The position numbers and the translations under genes were made by a program. A DNA stretch of 64,000 nucleotides. Source: Carya illinoinensis (taxonomy: Eukaryota > Streptophyta > Magnoliopsida > Fagales > Juglandaceae). The stretch covers positions 20,567,001 through 20,631,000 of the forward strand of contig NC_056766.1 of the NCBI RefSeq assembly GCF_018687715.1. The letters run 5' to 3'. The notes below the pieces were generated by a model. It saw only the letters and a program-made list of their open reading frames with translations. It did not search any database and was not told the origin of the DNA. Shown here piece after piece: positions 35,915 to 46,682 of this stretch (within the stretch, counting starts at the first letter, position 1; each line of letters begins with the position of its first letter).

Positions 35915-36119
35915 CGTTCGAGGAATGATAACTTTCTAAAGAATTTGTCTTCATTGAGATTTTTGTACATAGCTTAGTCTATTATATAGATAACTGTAGG
36001 GACTAATAACAAATTCCTCTACTATTATTTTCTAGAATTTGTGTTCTGTGAAGTGGTACTTTGCTGTAAATCATGATGGCTATGTAACTAACTTCCGTTG
36101 CTTGCTGCAATGTCATACA
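35915..36119 (-). repeat. 5' LTR of copia 2
   Basis: 205 bp. It begins TGTATGACATTGCAGC on the minus strand and ends in CG like the left LTR of copia 1. Confidence 0.8.
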
Positions 36120-36630
36120 GGGTGCCCTCCTTCTACTTGTGAAAAGGCAGTATAGAATCTTCTTTTCCAATAGAGAGGGCTTAATACTCTATGAGGCTAA
36201 TAAGAGTTTGAACAGTGGATTAGGGCTATCAGTTAGGCTCCTAGTAGGTTAGCCTGTAGCCTACTAAGAACTTGGCCTTTCTCCAGAGGTCTAATCCATT
36301 CCAGATAATGAAGAGATAACCACTTGAGAGTCTGTTGCGTAAGAGCAGTTATCATTTGATTATTAGATGAGCCCCTCATCTCAACATTTGAATTTTAAAC
36401 TGTGGATAAGTCTGCTATCACATAATAATAGACATTTCACGGATTCTATATAAACAAAGAACCATGTACATAGCGACCATCTAATTCATTCATATTGAAA
36501 AGGGTTCTCTTACTGTGATTATTGATTTATACATCAGAGACATTCTTACGGGTCCCCAAACCACTCAACTCTTTGGTTGCAAGTGATCGTATGTGAGTGG
36601 CGGTGAAACACGCCCATAACAGTTGACGTC

Positions 36631-38830
36631 ATGAATGGGATCCCTTTGTCCTACCACCAGCGTGCTTTTCAAATTCCCACCACTACTCAATCACAAGAGA
36701 CTAGAGACCAAGAGGTACTGTCGAGAAATATGGAATGAAGGTTTGCAGAGATGGAAGAAGTAATAATAAACTTATCGTTAAGCTGGAGTCATTACGAAAA
36801 GATAACGAAGTCCTTAGGGCAAAGAACGATTTGTCAGGAGAGGACATGGCGCCTAGTCAAGGTGATAGGGTGGAGATGGAGGCGCACAGTGCTAGGGCAA
36901 GTCAACCCCCTCAGGAGAATGAAGAAAAAAGAAGAAGAAGAAGAAGAAGGAACACATTACAGCACCTTCAAATGAGTCCAGCTCTACAAGATGTGACCTT
37001 TTGTCGTTAACTTAGGCGAGAGGTCTAGAGAAGTTAACGCCTTCCCCTATATTTTGAACTACCTCTCTTGATGAGATTATAGATCAAGCTGAGGAAGATT
37101 TGGATGTGGTTATAGCTGCTGAAGCTTCCGTTGAAGAAGTCGCCGCTTAGGAAGTTGCCACTAGAGTCATTATTGAGGAAGCCACTGGTAGAGTTGTTGC
37201 CAAGGAAACCACTAATAGGGTCACCCAAACGCTCATTAGACCAACCAACACCACCCCTTAGGAAGGTGATGGTATCCACTCAAATGAGGGCGGCAACATT
37301 TTTGTTTTCAATCCTGACTTGTTGGCCGCGACTTCAACTGTGCTTGGTAATTTTCTTTCCTTTGATATTTCTGGTGAATCTCCCCTAGTTGGAGGTGTTG
37401 AAGAACCAATAATTGGGTCTGGATCACCCCTTGGCTCAATCATCTCTGGTGGAATTATTCTAGATCTGCCATTTGTTTTCCTAATTGTATCTCCTTCTGG
37501 CAGGAGTAGGGTATCGATTCCCTCTTCGCCCTTTAGTATTCTCCCATTGGGGCTGGTGAGCCTTCCTTAACCTTCCCAGAGGAAAATCCTTTTGCCAATC
37601 CTACTCAGGCATCACCTTTTCAGGGTGATGATGTCAAGGGACCCTCGGGTCAACAAACGGAGGTGCATACGATCGTTCCCCCTTTTATTTTTCTGAAATC
37701 AGTCAAAGATATTCTTGCCCAATGAGGCTTTACTAGTGTTTTCTTTAGGGTTCTTGATCCATGAGGTTCGATCCATAAGGTTCTTTTAGTGATCACCCAT
37801 CTAGCTCTTCACAACCTTCGCGTGCTCGTTGTGAGGAGGCCCTTTCACTCCACCATTCAACATCTTCGGAGTATTCTGTCATCGGTAAATTCCTTTACCT
37901 TAAGAGACTTATATGATAGTTTATTTATTATTATTATTTTAATTAATTTTCTATACTTTCTTGTAGGGAGTTGATCACCTGGCAACTGATCTGGCTGAAG
38001 ACTGTTTGCAGCTAGAGGAGGAGAACCAATCTATGTTGTCCTTCATCGATCAGGCCCACAATGCTGCTGCCCTACTGAGAAGGAACAAATGGCTGGTGAA
38101 TTGTCTCATGTTGAGGCTCACTCCGGTGCACTTGAAGGCGACTTGGCCTCCTTTTATGCTCAAGTCGACTCACTTCAATAGGAGTTGACGAGTTGCTTGG
38201 CAGAGAACGGTCGCTATAACTAGGAAACAGAAGTAGTTAGGAAGGAACGAGATGAACTTGTCATTCGACTTAGCCAGGTAGAGGTGACTGGGATGGAGCA
38301 AGACGAGCTCACCCTTTACCTCAACCAAGCCAAGGTTGAAATTGAAGTACTCAAGAAGGTTAAATCTAACTATTCTACTTGCCTAGTTGCCACTGAAAAT
38401 AGGCATCGAATACCAAGCTGAGCATAGCGGAAGGTGAGAAAGTCAAAACTAAGCGAGAGCTTGTAGAGGTAAAGAAAGCACTCAAGGAGAATGATCGTTG
38501 TTTCTTGCAGCTGAATGGAATTCTTGATACTTGTAAAAAACAACTGTTAAATTTAGAAGCTAGGGTAATAAAGCTGAAAGTCGGGTTAGGGCATTCCCAA
38601 AACGAACTCGCTTGTGTTCTTCCTCAGTTGGTGGCGGCCCCAAAAGTTTGTGGGTGAGCTTGGGGTTTCAAACATGGGATCAAACAGCTACGTGAGTTTC
38701 TTCTCAGTAACCTAGAGGTGGACTACGCACTTTGGATTGGAAATCCCATAGAACTAGCCCTGCTGCTTACCACATTTTCGATTCCTTTGGCCATGATGCC
38801 ATTTCGGATGCTTTTCCTCCCCTTCACCTA
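36631..38830 (+). pseudogene. Decayed transposon coiled-coil protein, forward
   Basis: Starts at the ATG at 36631. The first part is a polar, charged coiled coil with an Arg-rich run (about 36925-36955). Then come the acidic Ala/Glu segment and SGESPLVGGVEEPIIGSGSP (about 37370-37440). A short AT-rich intron (about 37919-37967, GT...TTGTAG) precedes a second exon with a coiled-coil reading (about 37970-38400). Stops and frameshifts are scattered. It is the fuller relative of the reverse half of block A. Confidence 0.5.
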
Positions 38831-39179
38831 ACTTGAAGACTATTTTTCTTTAGTTTATGTGTACTTAGCAAACAAAATGAACAATATATAAGACCAATTT
38901 TAGTTTTTGAGTGATGTATATGGTGTTTTGCTTTTAACTCAGCTCCTGGAAAGATTAAGCATTGTTTTTATTAACTTGTTGTTTTATTAACTTTTTGTTT
39001 TGTTAATCTTTCCCCTGGATAGGGGTACCATTCCCTCACAGTTGAGGCTATTTTGCAAGTTTATTCCCTTCCCCCCATCGGGATAGTGAGGAGAGTACGA
39101 CGAGAGAGTCCCTCGACCATACAACTCCGACGAGAGGTGTAACGGGAGATCCCTCGACCATTACAAATATCTCAATGTT

Positions 39180-40040
39180 GGCAGGGGTCAAAATAACATC
39201 CGAAAGATTGGATTTGGGGTTGTTGGTTACCCAAGTTTGCACTAATTGGATACATGCCTCTTCTCAGGGGGATAAAAGGATTTCAAAATCTTGCTCGTTG
39301 GGAACTGGTGACCAACAAACCTTAATAGGTAATTCCCGATTTCAGGCCTCATCTGCTAGAAATTCCCTACCAATTCCTTAGACGAAGAAAAATTTCCTCT
39401 CCTAATCCTTAGCCTAGGAATATTTATGCTCTAGTTCAATTAACTTATTGTGGGATCTAAAAATTTAGAGGTTCTCATTTGAACACCTAAACCCATGGAG
39501 TGAAAGAAATTTGCAGGCTGTGAGATCAAAGTATTCATCACTTGTTGGCTTTAGAATCTACCGCACAAGACACAACAAGCCATTAATATTCTCCAAGCAT
39601 TGGGCACCAATTGGACCAGAGCAAGCCCCAGAACGTCTAGTACATCACGGATAGGCCTTTGCGAAGGGTAGACGGAGCTCCTTCTTGAACATTGTAAGAT
39701 ACAAAGCAATAGAAACTACCATACATCTACCACTGATGGCCCACGAATATGGAGCAAGGAACGCCCTCCCCTTCTGTATTTGGCTTTACGGGGGTTTCTT
39801 AAATATGAATGGGAGAATCACAGGGTTGCGAAGAACTAGCCGCGTGAGAAGAGGCCGAGGGTTTGCCATTGGAAGAAGCCATGTGAAAGTAACAAGAGTT
39901 GTGAAGGAATGAACGATGTCGACCAAGTGGTTCAAAGAAAAGCAAGAACCCAATAACAACAAGGCACTTGAGAAAAGAAAAGAGGAGAAGTCGAACGAGG
40001 AGAAGTGAGAAAGGTGTTCAAAAATGTTAACTTTGAGCGA
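39180..40040 (-). pseudogene. Decayed Transposase_28-like N-terminal half, reverse
   Basis: Corresponds in reverse to 1767-2490 in block A. The same phrases (VRACWSLIPNKQ, SHNKLIELE) can be followed with frameshifts. The remaining reading ends near a further conserved stretch (VQTWVTNNPKS, about 39200) that is missing in block A. Not functional. Confidence 0.5.
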
Positions 40041-40218
40041 CATTTGATGTATGAAAGAGCGCAAAGATGAAACGATACACTCTGACGGCAAAATATAGTT
40101 GATTAAATGACGACATGATTACAAGTCTTATCATACTACGTGTGATGATACTTCACAGGGTAAACATTTTAAATATTTTAATAATAATTCATCACTCCCA
40201 AAAGTCGATTTCTAGAAA

Positions 40219-41069
40219 GAAAAAGTATTCGCATCAGCCCCTACACACCTTAGGTGTCATAGAGTAAAATGACCAAAAACACCCCACAACAAAACCTCTC
40301 CCTCTCTCTACCCCATGTGTCGCCCAAGGCCCCCCTGCCCCCGCCCCTCCTCTACCCCCACCCCCACTACCTGGCATCGGCATCCTCTCCCCCACCCCCA
40401 TCCGGCGTCGGCATCCTCTCCCCCACCCCCACCCGGCGTCCATCTAGGCCAAATGAGAGATGTGATGGAGAGACCCATTTTGGGTTGTGAGATGCGATGG
40501 AGAGGGAGGAGAGGGTTGCCGTGACTTGGGTTCGACGGTGGGGGCTACTGGGAGGTCGTGGGGCTCGGTGGTGGTGGCTGGGCTGGCGTACGACGGCGGC
40601 GGCATTGTGACTAAGTTCATGTAAGACCCATTTCGGGAGAGGAGAGGGGGCTGCGCATGGGGGCTTCCATGGATGCTCGAAGGTGACCAGAGGGTCGCTG
40701 GTGTGAGGGAGAGCCGGTAAGGTGGTCGGTGGCGCTGTTGGGTGGCCGACAGTGGCGGATAGAGGCTGAACGCAATGCGGATTGCTTGGCTGGGCTCGAT
40801 GGTGGTGGTTGGGAGGGAGGAGTATCCGGTTGGAGGCTACCGTGGAGGCTTGATGTTGGCCGGCGTGAGGGGGAGCTGATGGTGGTGGCCGGTGATTGCA
40901 GGTGGCGCACGGCGGAGCTGGGTGAGTTGAGAGAGGGAATCAGGTAGGAGGGAGGGGATGCAAGTCGGTCTTGTTTGTTTTGTTTTTTTAAAAAAAACAA
41001 AAAAACAAATTTACAAGTAAGGTGTGCTACGGATCAGTCGTGAACAGTGGCTAATCCGTAGCAAACCTC
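40219..41069. mobile_element. Small Mutator-like element, 851 bp
   Basis: Flanked by a perfect 9-bp TSD TTCTAGAAA (40210-40218 and 41070-41078), the size expected for Mutator-like elements. The ends are weakly inverted (GTATTCGCATCAGCC against GCTACGGATTAGCC). The same family motifs (GCCACTGTTC, CACACCTTA) are near the termini. The GC-rich interior has no recognised gene, and ORFs there are compositional. Confidence 0.8.
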
Positions 41070-41110
41070 TTCTAGAAATAGAAATATGGAAGAGTTTTGA
41101 TAGGGATTAG

Positions 41111-41153
41111 CCACTGTAGCGGTGTGCAAAATATTTTGCACACCGCTACGTGG
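41111..41153. repeat. Perfect 34-bp palindrome at a transposon end
   Basis: GTAGCGGTGTGCAAAAT (41116-41132) is followed directly by its exact reverse complement (41133-41149). The pairing continues through CCAC/GTGG with one bulged base. It takes the place of the CCACTATTTAGC...ACGTGG segment in the other Mutator-like ends. Confidence 0.9.
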
Positions 41154-43009
41154 AAATCCTTTTCTTTTTTCATTTTTTTTTAAATCATGCAAACCGCACC
41201 GTTTTCGTTAACATTTGAGATTTTTATTCTTCCCAATTCAAATTCATTCAGAGTTTTGCTACATACAAGCACAATCGCGCACTAATATGTGTACCAATAT
41301 TGATTTATTCATGCTTAAAATTTAAATTAACACTGTTTTCAATAAAGTTTACTTTTTGACCAATCACATCATATTGATATACATATTAGTGCACAATTGT
41401 ACTTGTAATTATATTTTTCCATTCAAGAATACCCCCTGGGGCGTTGAATTCGATCCCACATCGAATCTCCTCGCTGCCCGCGTCAAACCTCATTTGCCTT
41501 TTGCCACTGGCAACGCTGTGTCTTTCAAGTGACACCAAGCCCACTGCACATTCCCATCAAAGGGTGAGTCGTTTCTTGCCCTAGAGATTTGGGATTACTA
41601 TCCTTGCCCAAAAAAAAAAAGACTCTCATCTTTGATTCAGACTTGGGATTACTATCCCCGCTCCCTCATTTCCTTGTCATTGGACTCGTTTTTCTCTGTG
41701 TTTAGATATTTAGAAAATGCCGGAAAAGAAAAGAGAGCGTGAAGTGCATATCGAAGCCTTTACAGATTCTTTTATTTTTGCTTTCAAACTTCTCTTTAAG
41801 TGTTTTTCGGCTTTTATATATATCTATATTTATTTCACTTGTAGATTTTGGGTACAATGAATCTTCTTCAACATTTTCGTAATGTTCTTTGTTAGGAATT
41901 GGGCTCTTGATTGCAGGTTTTATGTATGTATATATGGATGTGATATTCATGTTGATACGGTCCTCAATTTTTGTTCTTTCATGAAATGAGATATTTATTC
42001 AATTTAGATTTTATTTTATTTTTTTTTATTGAAAATGATACACATTCCACCATTCTTTACAATCTTTTATATAACCGTATTTTGAAGATTTATATTTTTA
42101 CAAAATAACTCATAAAAATAAAATTATTTTACATAAATATTCTCATTTTAAAACATAAATTTATAAAAATTATAAAAAAAATCATTATTTTTCAATGGCC
42201 CATCATGAATTATCATTTCAAATTGTTATAGATATTAGCAAGAATCAAGGGACACGAGCTATATGGGATGAGATATGGAGATGTGAGAGGCTTCCATGAT
42301 CTCTGTTTGTGGAGCAAAAGGAAAAAAAAAAAAAAAGAAAAAGAAAAAGAATGCAGCCATGTCAAAGGGTTGTGGCTAGTGGAGAGAGACACAGCCAGTC
42401 AATTGAATCATGTAGTGTGGGAACAACATGGGTGAGTCTGAGTGTGTGATGTGGGTGCATGTAAAGGGTTTGATTGTGAGAAGAGAGTGTGTGTTATGCC
42501 AGTGGAAGTGGAGTGGATTATAAACCATGTAGGTTGAGTCTATAAAAGCCAGGTTTATTGGTGTAGTTTGCTTTGTCCGTGGTTAGTAAACTACCTATTG
42601 TATTGGGTTTTCTCCCACCCAAAATGGAGCTAATTTGTATAAGTGCTATTGTTTGAATTTCTTTAACTTCCCTTTCTTGGTTTCCATCACATTCTCTAGT
42701 AAACTTCTTGAGTTTAAATTTAGGCATCTCAAACTTCTCGACGACAACATACCTTTTTATTCAAATAAAACTATGGAAGTAGAACCTTATAGACATAAGA
42801 AACAGCTCACCTAAAGTGTCCATATATGCTTTTCCTGAAAAATGATGTTAATGTTGGTGACTGCAGGAATGTTTTCGTAAACATTCCATCCGGTTTTTTG
42901 AATGGCTTTGTGGTGCTTGCTTGAAGGATTGACTAATTGGATGACAAGATTGGAAGCGAAAAGAAGATGTTGATTGGAATTCCACCATATTTACTAATTA
43001 GTAAATAGC

Positions 43010-43050
43010 ACCACATAGGGTGATATTTACTAATTAGCACCCTATGTGGT
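43010..43050. repeat. 13-bp stem inverted repeat
   Basis: ACCACATAGGGTG (43010-43022) and its exact complement CACCCTATGTGGT (43038-43050) are separated by 15 bases. TTTACTAATTAG occurs both in the loop and just upstream (about 42990). Possibly a short MITE remnant; no TSD was established. Confidence 0.7.
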
Positions 43051-44782
43051 TGCATTGATAAGTATGATCTTGTATATATGGATTTAGAGAGAAGATGATG
43101 ATTTTCTCTATGATGTAGAATAATATTGTAAGTTAATTATATGGTAGCAATGACTTCCTACATGTCCACTATGCTGCTATACTCGTCTAGGAAATTAATT
43201 CAGAATTGGCTTTTTTTTTGGTTTATATAGATGGCAAGCAGTTATGCTACCAGAATGGACTGCTTGAATATAATGTTGTTTTGGTTCTAAATGCGCATGA
43301 AAAATAAAGTAGGTATAAAAGATATAAAAGGTCCTGCTGAGTCCATCCATTTAATTGCTATGTCAAATTTTGTGGAGATGATGTGTTGGTTTTTTGTACC
43401 TCTTGGAGAGGCTATGCCAAAGTTTGTGAAGATGCAAAGGTTACATTTTCTTTACTTTTTATTTTGAATCTAACAAATTCACTGATCTTTCTTGCTTTTT
43501 TAGAGTACTTTGCAGTATTTAATCAGGGAATTTGTTTCTATAGCAAATTAGGATGTTAGTTACTTGCATTGTCGTTATGATGGTATTCTAGTCAGTTGAA
43601 ACCCTTTTAAGGATCTGGTTTTGAAATTTGGTAAACATTCCCCTCCTTTTTCTGGTTTGTCAGTAGAAGCCATTTTTCTGGTTTTACAGTAATTATGATT
43701 ATAGTTATGAACTTCCTATTTTCACATTTTATTATAGTTCATTGTTCATGTTCCATAACACGTGTATGGCATAATCAACAAATTTCTAGGTTTAATCAGG
43801 TTACTTTATTGAATATAAGGCACCTTGCTGGCACAAATTCTCCCCCAGAATAAAAGCAAACGGGGTCAGCAAATGGTGCTTTTTTCCATTACTATCTAGT
43901 TTTGGGAGAATTAAACTAGCAACTTTCTTCTAAGTTTAAAAAAACTAGCTTTTGATTCTTTTTATATACGTGCATGGTTGTGGTAACATCCTCCTTATAT
44001 ACTAACACCCTCCTTATTTTCTTGCAGAAAAGTCATAGCAAATTCTGGATGGCATTCCCATTTCACATGCCAGAGTTGAGAGAGGATAAATGGTCTCCTT
44101 ATTTTTTGATTATTTGTAAAAAAATAGACAGTTGTTGTGAGACCTCAATTACTTGTAATACTAACATCCTCCTTATTTATTAGTTGATGAAATGTGTCTC
44201 TAAATCCTCTCTGTACAAGTATTCATGATGTTGTTGTTCCTCTATGACACATTCGGAAGCTCGCCTCTATGATTCTTTTTTTTTTTCCCTCTTTTTTTCC
44301 CCTCTCATTGATATGGAATCAGAGAAAAGCTAAAAAATATCAATTAGGTAAGAGTGAGAACATTGTCCAATTGGAATCAAGGTTCCAAAATACGCATCTC
44401 CTTTGACTCAATACAGAATCTTCAAGGTGACATGGCTATTAGAAACAGAACCATACAACTAAAAGGGGATAAGGGTAAGAAGATATTTGCTCTGAACCCA
44501 ATGACAGACTAAAAGCATCCACATTTAATTTTTGATAGGTAAAAACGTCCACATTTAATGAACCAATATTTTCATATACACTTTTGAATGTCATACAACA
44601 GAGACTCCATTTTGTAAGTCATAACCAAAACACTTGAGAAGTACAATTACAGTTGATCCATTCAAAAATCATCTACTTCATACAACATGCTATTTACATA
44701 TAATTTATCCGAACCAAACCAAAACTATTACAAATGTGACAACCTATAAATACAAGAATTTTCACTTTTCCTTCTGAAGAGT

Positions 44783-44784
<2 letters not shown>

Positions 44785-44857
<73 letters not shown>
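44785..44857 (+). repeat. (TC)n microsatellite, 73 bp
   Basis: Uninterrupted TC dinucleotides. Confidence 0.95.
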
Positions 44858-44863
<6 letters not shown>

Positions 44864-44911
44864 ATCTTTCCTTTTTCGAACTTCATACTTTGTTTGTTTA
44901 TGACCTGACCT

Positions 44912-45140
44912 AACCTAACAGCAGCTCTAATGGTTTACCAGAAGAGCAGATGACCTCATAAGCCCCAACAAACTCTTCACAGTAATTAGGCTCCTTATTA
45001 TTTCCAACAGTATCTCTTCTAACTTCACTTAAATCAAAACTGGCTGGAAATTCATTCTTCTTTAACCAATCTGCTAAAGTAGACCCCTGTATTGGTAGAA
45101 CCAGTAGATGGAGTTTCCTCTTAGAATTAGCTAATTGAAA
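44912..45140 (-). pseudogene. Exon-like fragment of unknown gene
   Basis: On the minus strand, TTTCAATTAG (a possible 3' splice site) is followed by an open reading to a stop at about 44912. It includes LHLLVLPIQGSTLADWLKKN and EVRRDTVGNNKEPNYCEEF. Its amino-acid mix looks protein-like, in contrast with the surrounding AT-rich DNA. I do not recognise the family. Since it lies in a Mutator-like region, a captured terminal exon is possible. Confidence 0.3.
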
Positions 45141-45777
45141 TATTGATGTTAACCAGTAGTAGCAAATATCAGACTGAACTTTGATCAAACAGGCAAATTG
45201 TAGCCGAAACAAGAGAAAGATCAAATTGCTTATGGTCAGTGAACACCAATATTTGCTCCAAAAAAAAAAAAAAAAGGGAAAAACTTACTCTACAAGCAAA
45301 GATTTCAATTTGAGTAGTGAAGCCTTTACTGACATCACAAAGCACGGCTACTTTTTTGGTCAATAATTAGAATAATTTAGAAAGATGAGTATCATTTCAC
45401 AAAGATATCTATCATGATGGGGCAATTAAATACATCTAGCAACATCGCACTATTGTTGCATGATATCACCTTACCACATTTTTTTTTTATCAAACCAATT
45501 CATACATTAATTCCAAGAATGCCTGTTCAAATGTTTACAAAGATAACAAGATCACAGTGCCAAATACAAGATTATGGAATAAACGTACTACTTTTGATTT
45601 TAAATCACACTCTTAACAATCTTCAATTTGTCTAGGCATTAACCGTACGTACGTGGAAGGATCATCATCATGTGGCTATATATTTATTACTAATGACAGC
45701 ATAGATATTTAATAAAAAATGTGTTTAATAATTAGTGATCATGTGCTATATATATCAATAAATTTGGATGGTGATCA

Positions 45778-45965
45778 ACAGAAACAATGACAGAAGTGAT
45801 TTGGAAGTGGGCCTTTGAGAACCTTGCAGGTGCCGCCTCCATTACTGCAACTCTCCTACCAAAGTTGGTCACAGCGGTTGTCATCCTGCCCTGGTAGGCA
45901 CCTCCCAATGTGGTTGTCGTGGCAACACTTTATCCAACCTCAATCGCTCTCAATCTGCTTCATTT
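45778..45965 (-). pseudogene. Broken defensin-like (cysteine-rich) peptide gene
   Basis: On the minus strand from about 45935 to 45778 the reading has regularly placed cysteines: C-x7-C-x8-C, then C-x6-C-x10-C-x-C-x-C ending in HFCHCFC and a stop. This resembles plant defensin-like secreted peptides, where the Cys residues form a disulfide-stabilised fold. Two in-frame stops (one upstream, one in the middle) and the absence of a visible signal-peptide exon show it is dead. It lies about 0.5 kb from the right end of the Mutator-like region, so it may be a captured fragment. The family is inferred from the Cys pattern only. Confidence 0.45.
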
Positions 45966-46570
45966 TCTGAGCTACATATTCCTTGGATTGACTCTCACAA
46001 TGCACCTTTCCCATCCCCTGCTTTTTTTATCAAAGAGAAAAAAAAAAAGAAAAAAAAGAAAAAGAAGGGCACTTGTATCCAGAATAGAACTAAATTTATA
46101 GCTTCATATAGATTTCTATGTGTTTATCTCTAAGTAAAACTAAATCAAAAGAGGTCCTGTACCTTGTAAGCTCTATTTGCAACTGAATATGAGAACTCTT
46201 TAGAGAATGGGCGACGATGGGGGAGAGGATGGGCAACACGGGAGTGGGGGAGAGGATGGGCTGGGAGACGCGGGGTTGGGTCGGGGGGGGTTTCTGGGCG
46301 ATGCGGGGAGGGGATGTGTGAATTTCAAATGAGTAAAACGAAAGAAAGGGGACGTGCAACTGTGAAGGAGAAAAAAGGAAATTTACCTTACGCCACGTAT
46401 GGTGTGCTCCGGCTGCTGCTAAATAGTGGTTGACGCTAAGATTATTTCTCTCTCTTCTAAGTTGTCTGGTTTCGTCACTGACACACGAAATGCTAGACAA
46501 GTTTTTGGATAATTATTGAAATGGAATCGATCGAACCTCTTTGAGAAAAAAGGTCAGCTGCTTCCGGTGA

Positions 46571-46579
46571 TTTATATAG
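46571..46579 (-). promoter_or_regulatory. TATA box of the orphan hsp promoter
   Basis: CTATATAAA on the minus strand, a better TATA match than in hsp1 and hsp2. Confidence 0.65.
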
Positions 46580-46633
46580 CGTTGGGGGCGATGTAGAGAA
46601 GGGGAAAGTTATAGGGGGACACGGGAGAGATTG

Positions 46634-46682
46634 GAAGTCTCCAGGAGGTTCCGTCGTAATAAGTCACCTTGCGATTCCGGAA
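46634..46682 (-). promoter_or_regulatory. Heat-shock elements of the orphan promoter
   Basis: GAA-nn-CTC-nn-GGA-nn-TTC at 46634-46651 and TTCCGGAA at 46675-46682, with the same order and spacing as in hsp1 and hsp2. Confidence 0.65.

Larger units (their letters stand above)
31619..36119 (-). mobile_element. Copia 2: degenerate Ty1/copia retrotransposon, reverse
   Basis: LTRs at 31619-31860 and 35915-36119. A methionine-tRNA-like primer site TGGTATCAATAGCC is on the minus strand at 35901-35914. The body is a close relative of copia 1 with the same flanking sequences on both sides. Unlike copia 1 it keeps the RNase H/3' part, but it has lost about 200 bp of reverse transcriptase near 32985. 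No gypsy-like insertion. Confidence 0.85.
36120..41093. mobile_element. Block B: inverted relative of block A
   Basis: 36120-38980 corresponds in reverse to 5697-7757. 39040-39170 corresponds to the last array unit, and 39180-40209 to about 1440-2490. About 2.4 kb of block A (its 2490-4890, most of the array) is missing. The small Mutator-like element 40219-41069 interrupts the end. The last piece 41079-41093 matches hsp1 upstream DNA at about 1418-1440. Confidence 0.75.
41094..46442. mobile_element. Second large Mutator-like region, about 5.3 kb
   Basis: The left end (GGGATTAGCCACTGTAGCGG, from 41103) and the right end (reverse complement CAACCACTATTTAGCAGCAG) carry the same subterminal motifs as the 4.4-kb element, including CACACC and ACGTGG. 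46196-46430 is a diverged copy of that element's TIR. It is bounded on both sides by hsp upstream DNA. No transposase ORF is seen. The interior is mostly AT-rich, intron-like DNA with a few exon-like pieces. That it is one element, and not two abutting ones, is inferred. Confidence 0.5.

Noticed and set aside
40234..40947. Gly- and Pro-rich ORFs on both strands
   Set aside because: Compositional readings of the GC-rich interior of a small Mutator-like element bounded by a perfect TSD.
41450..41480. Possible SINE-type internal promoter (GATTCGATCCCAC-like)
   Set aside because: Only a weak B-box-like match; no A box, no poly-A or TSD at proper distance.
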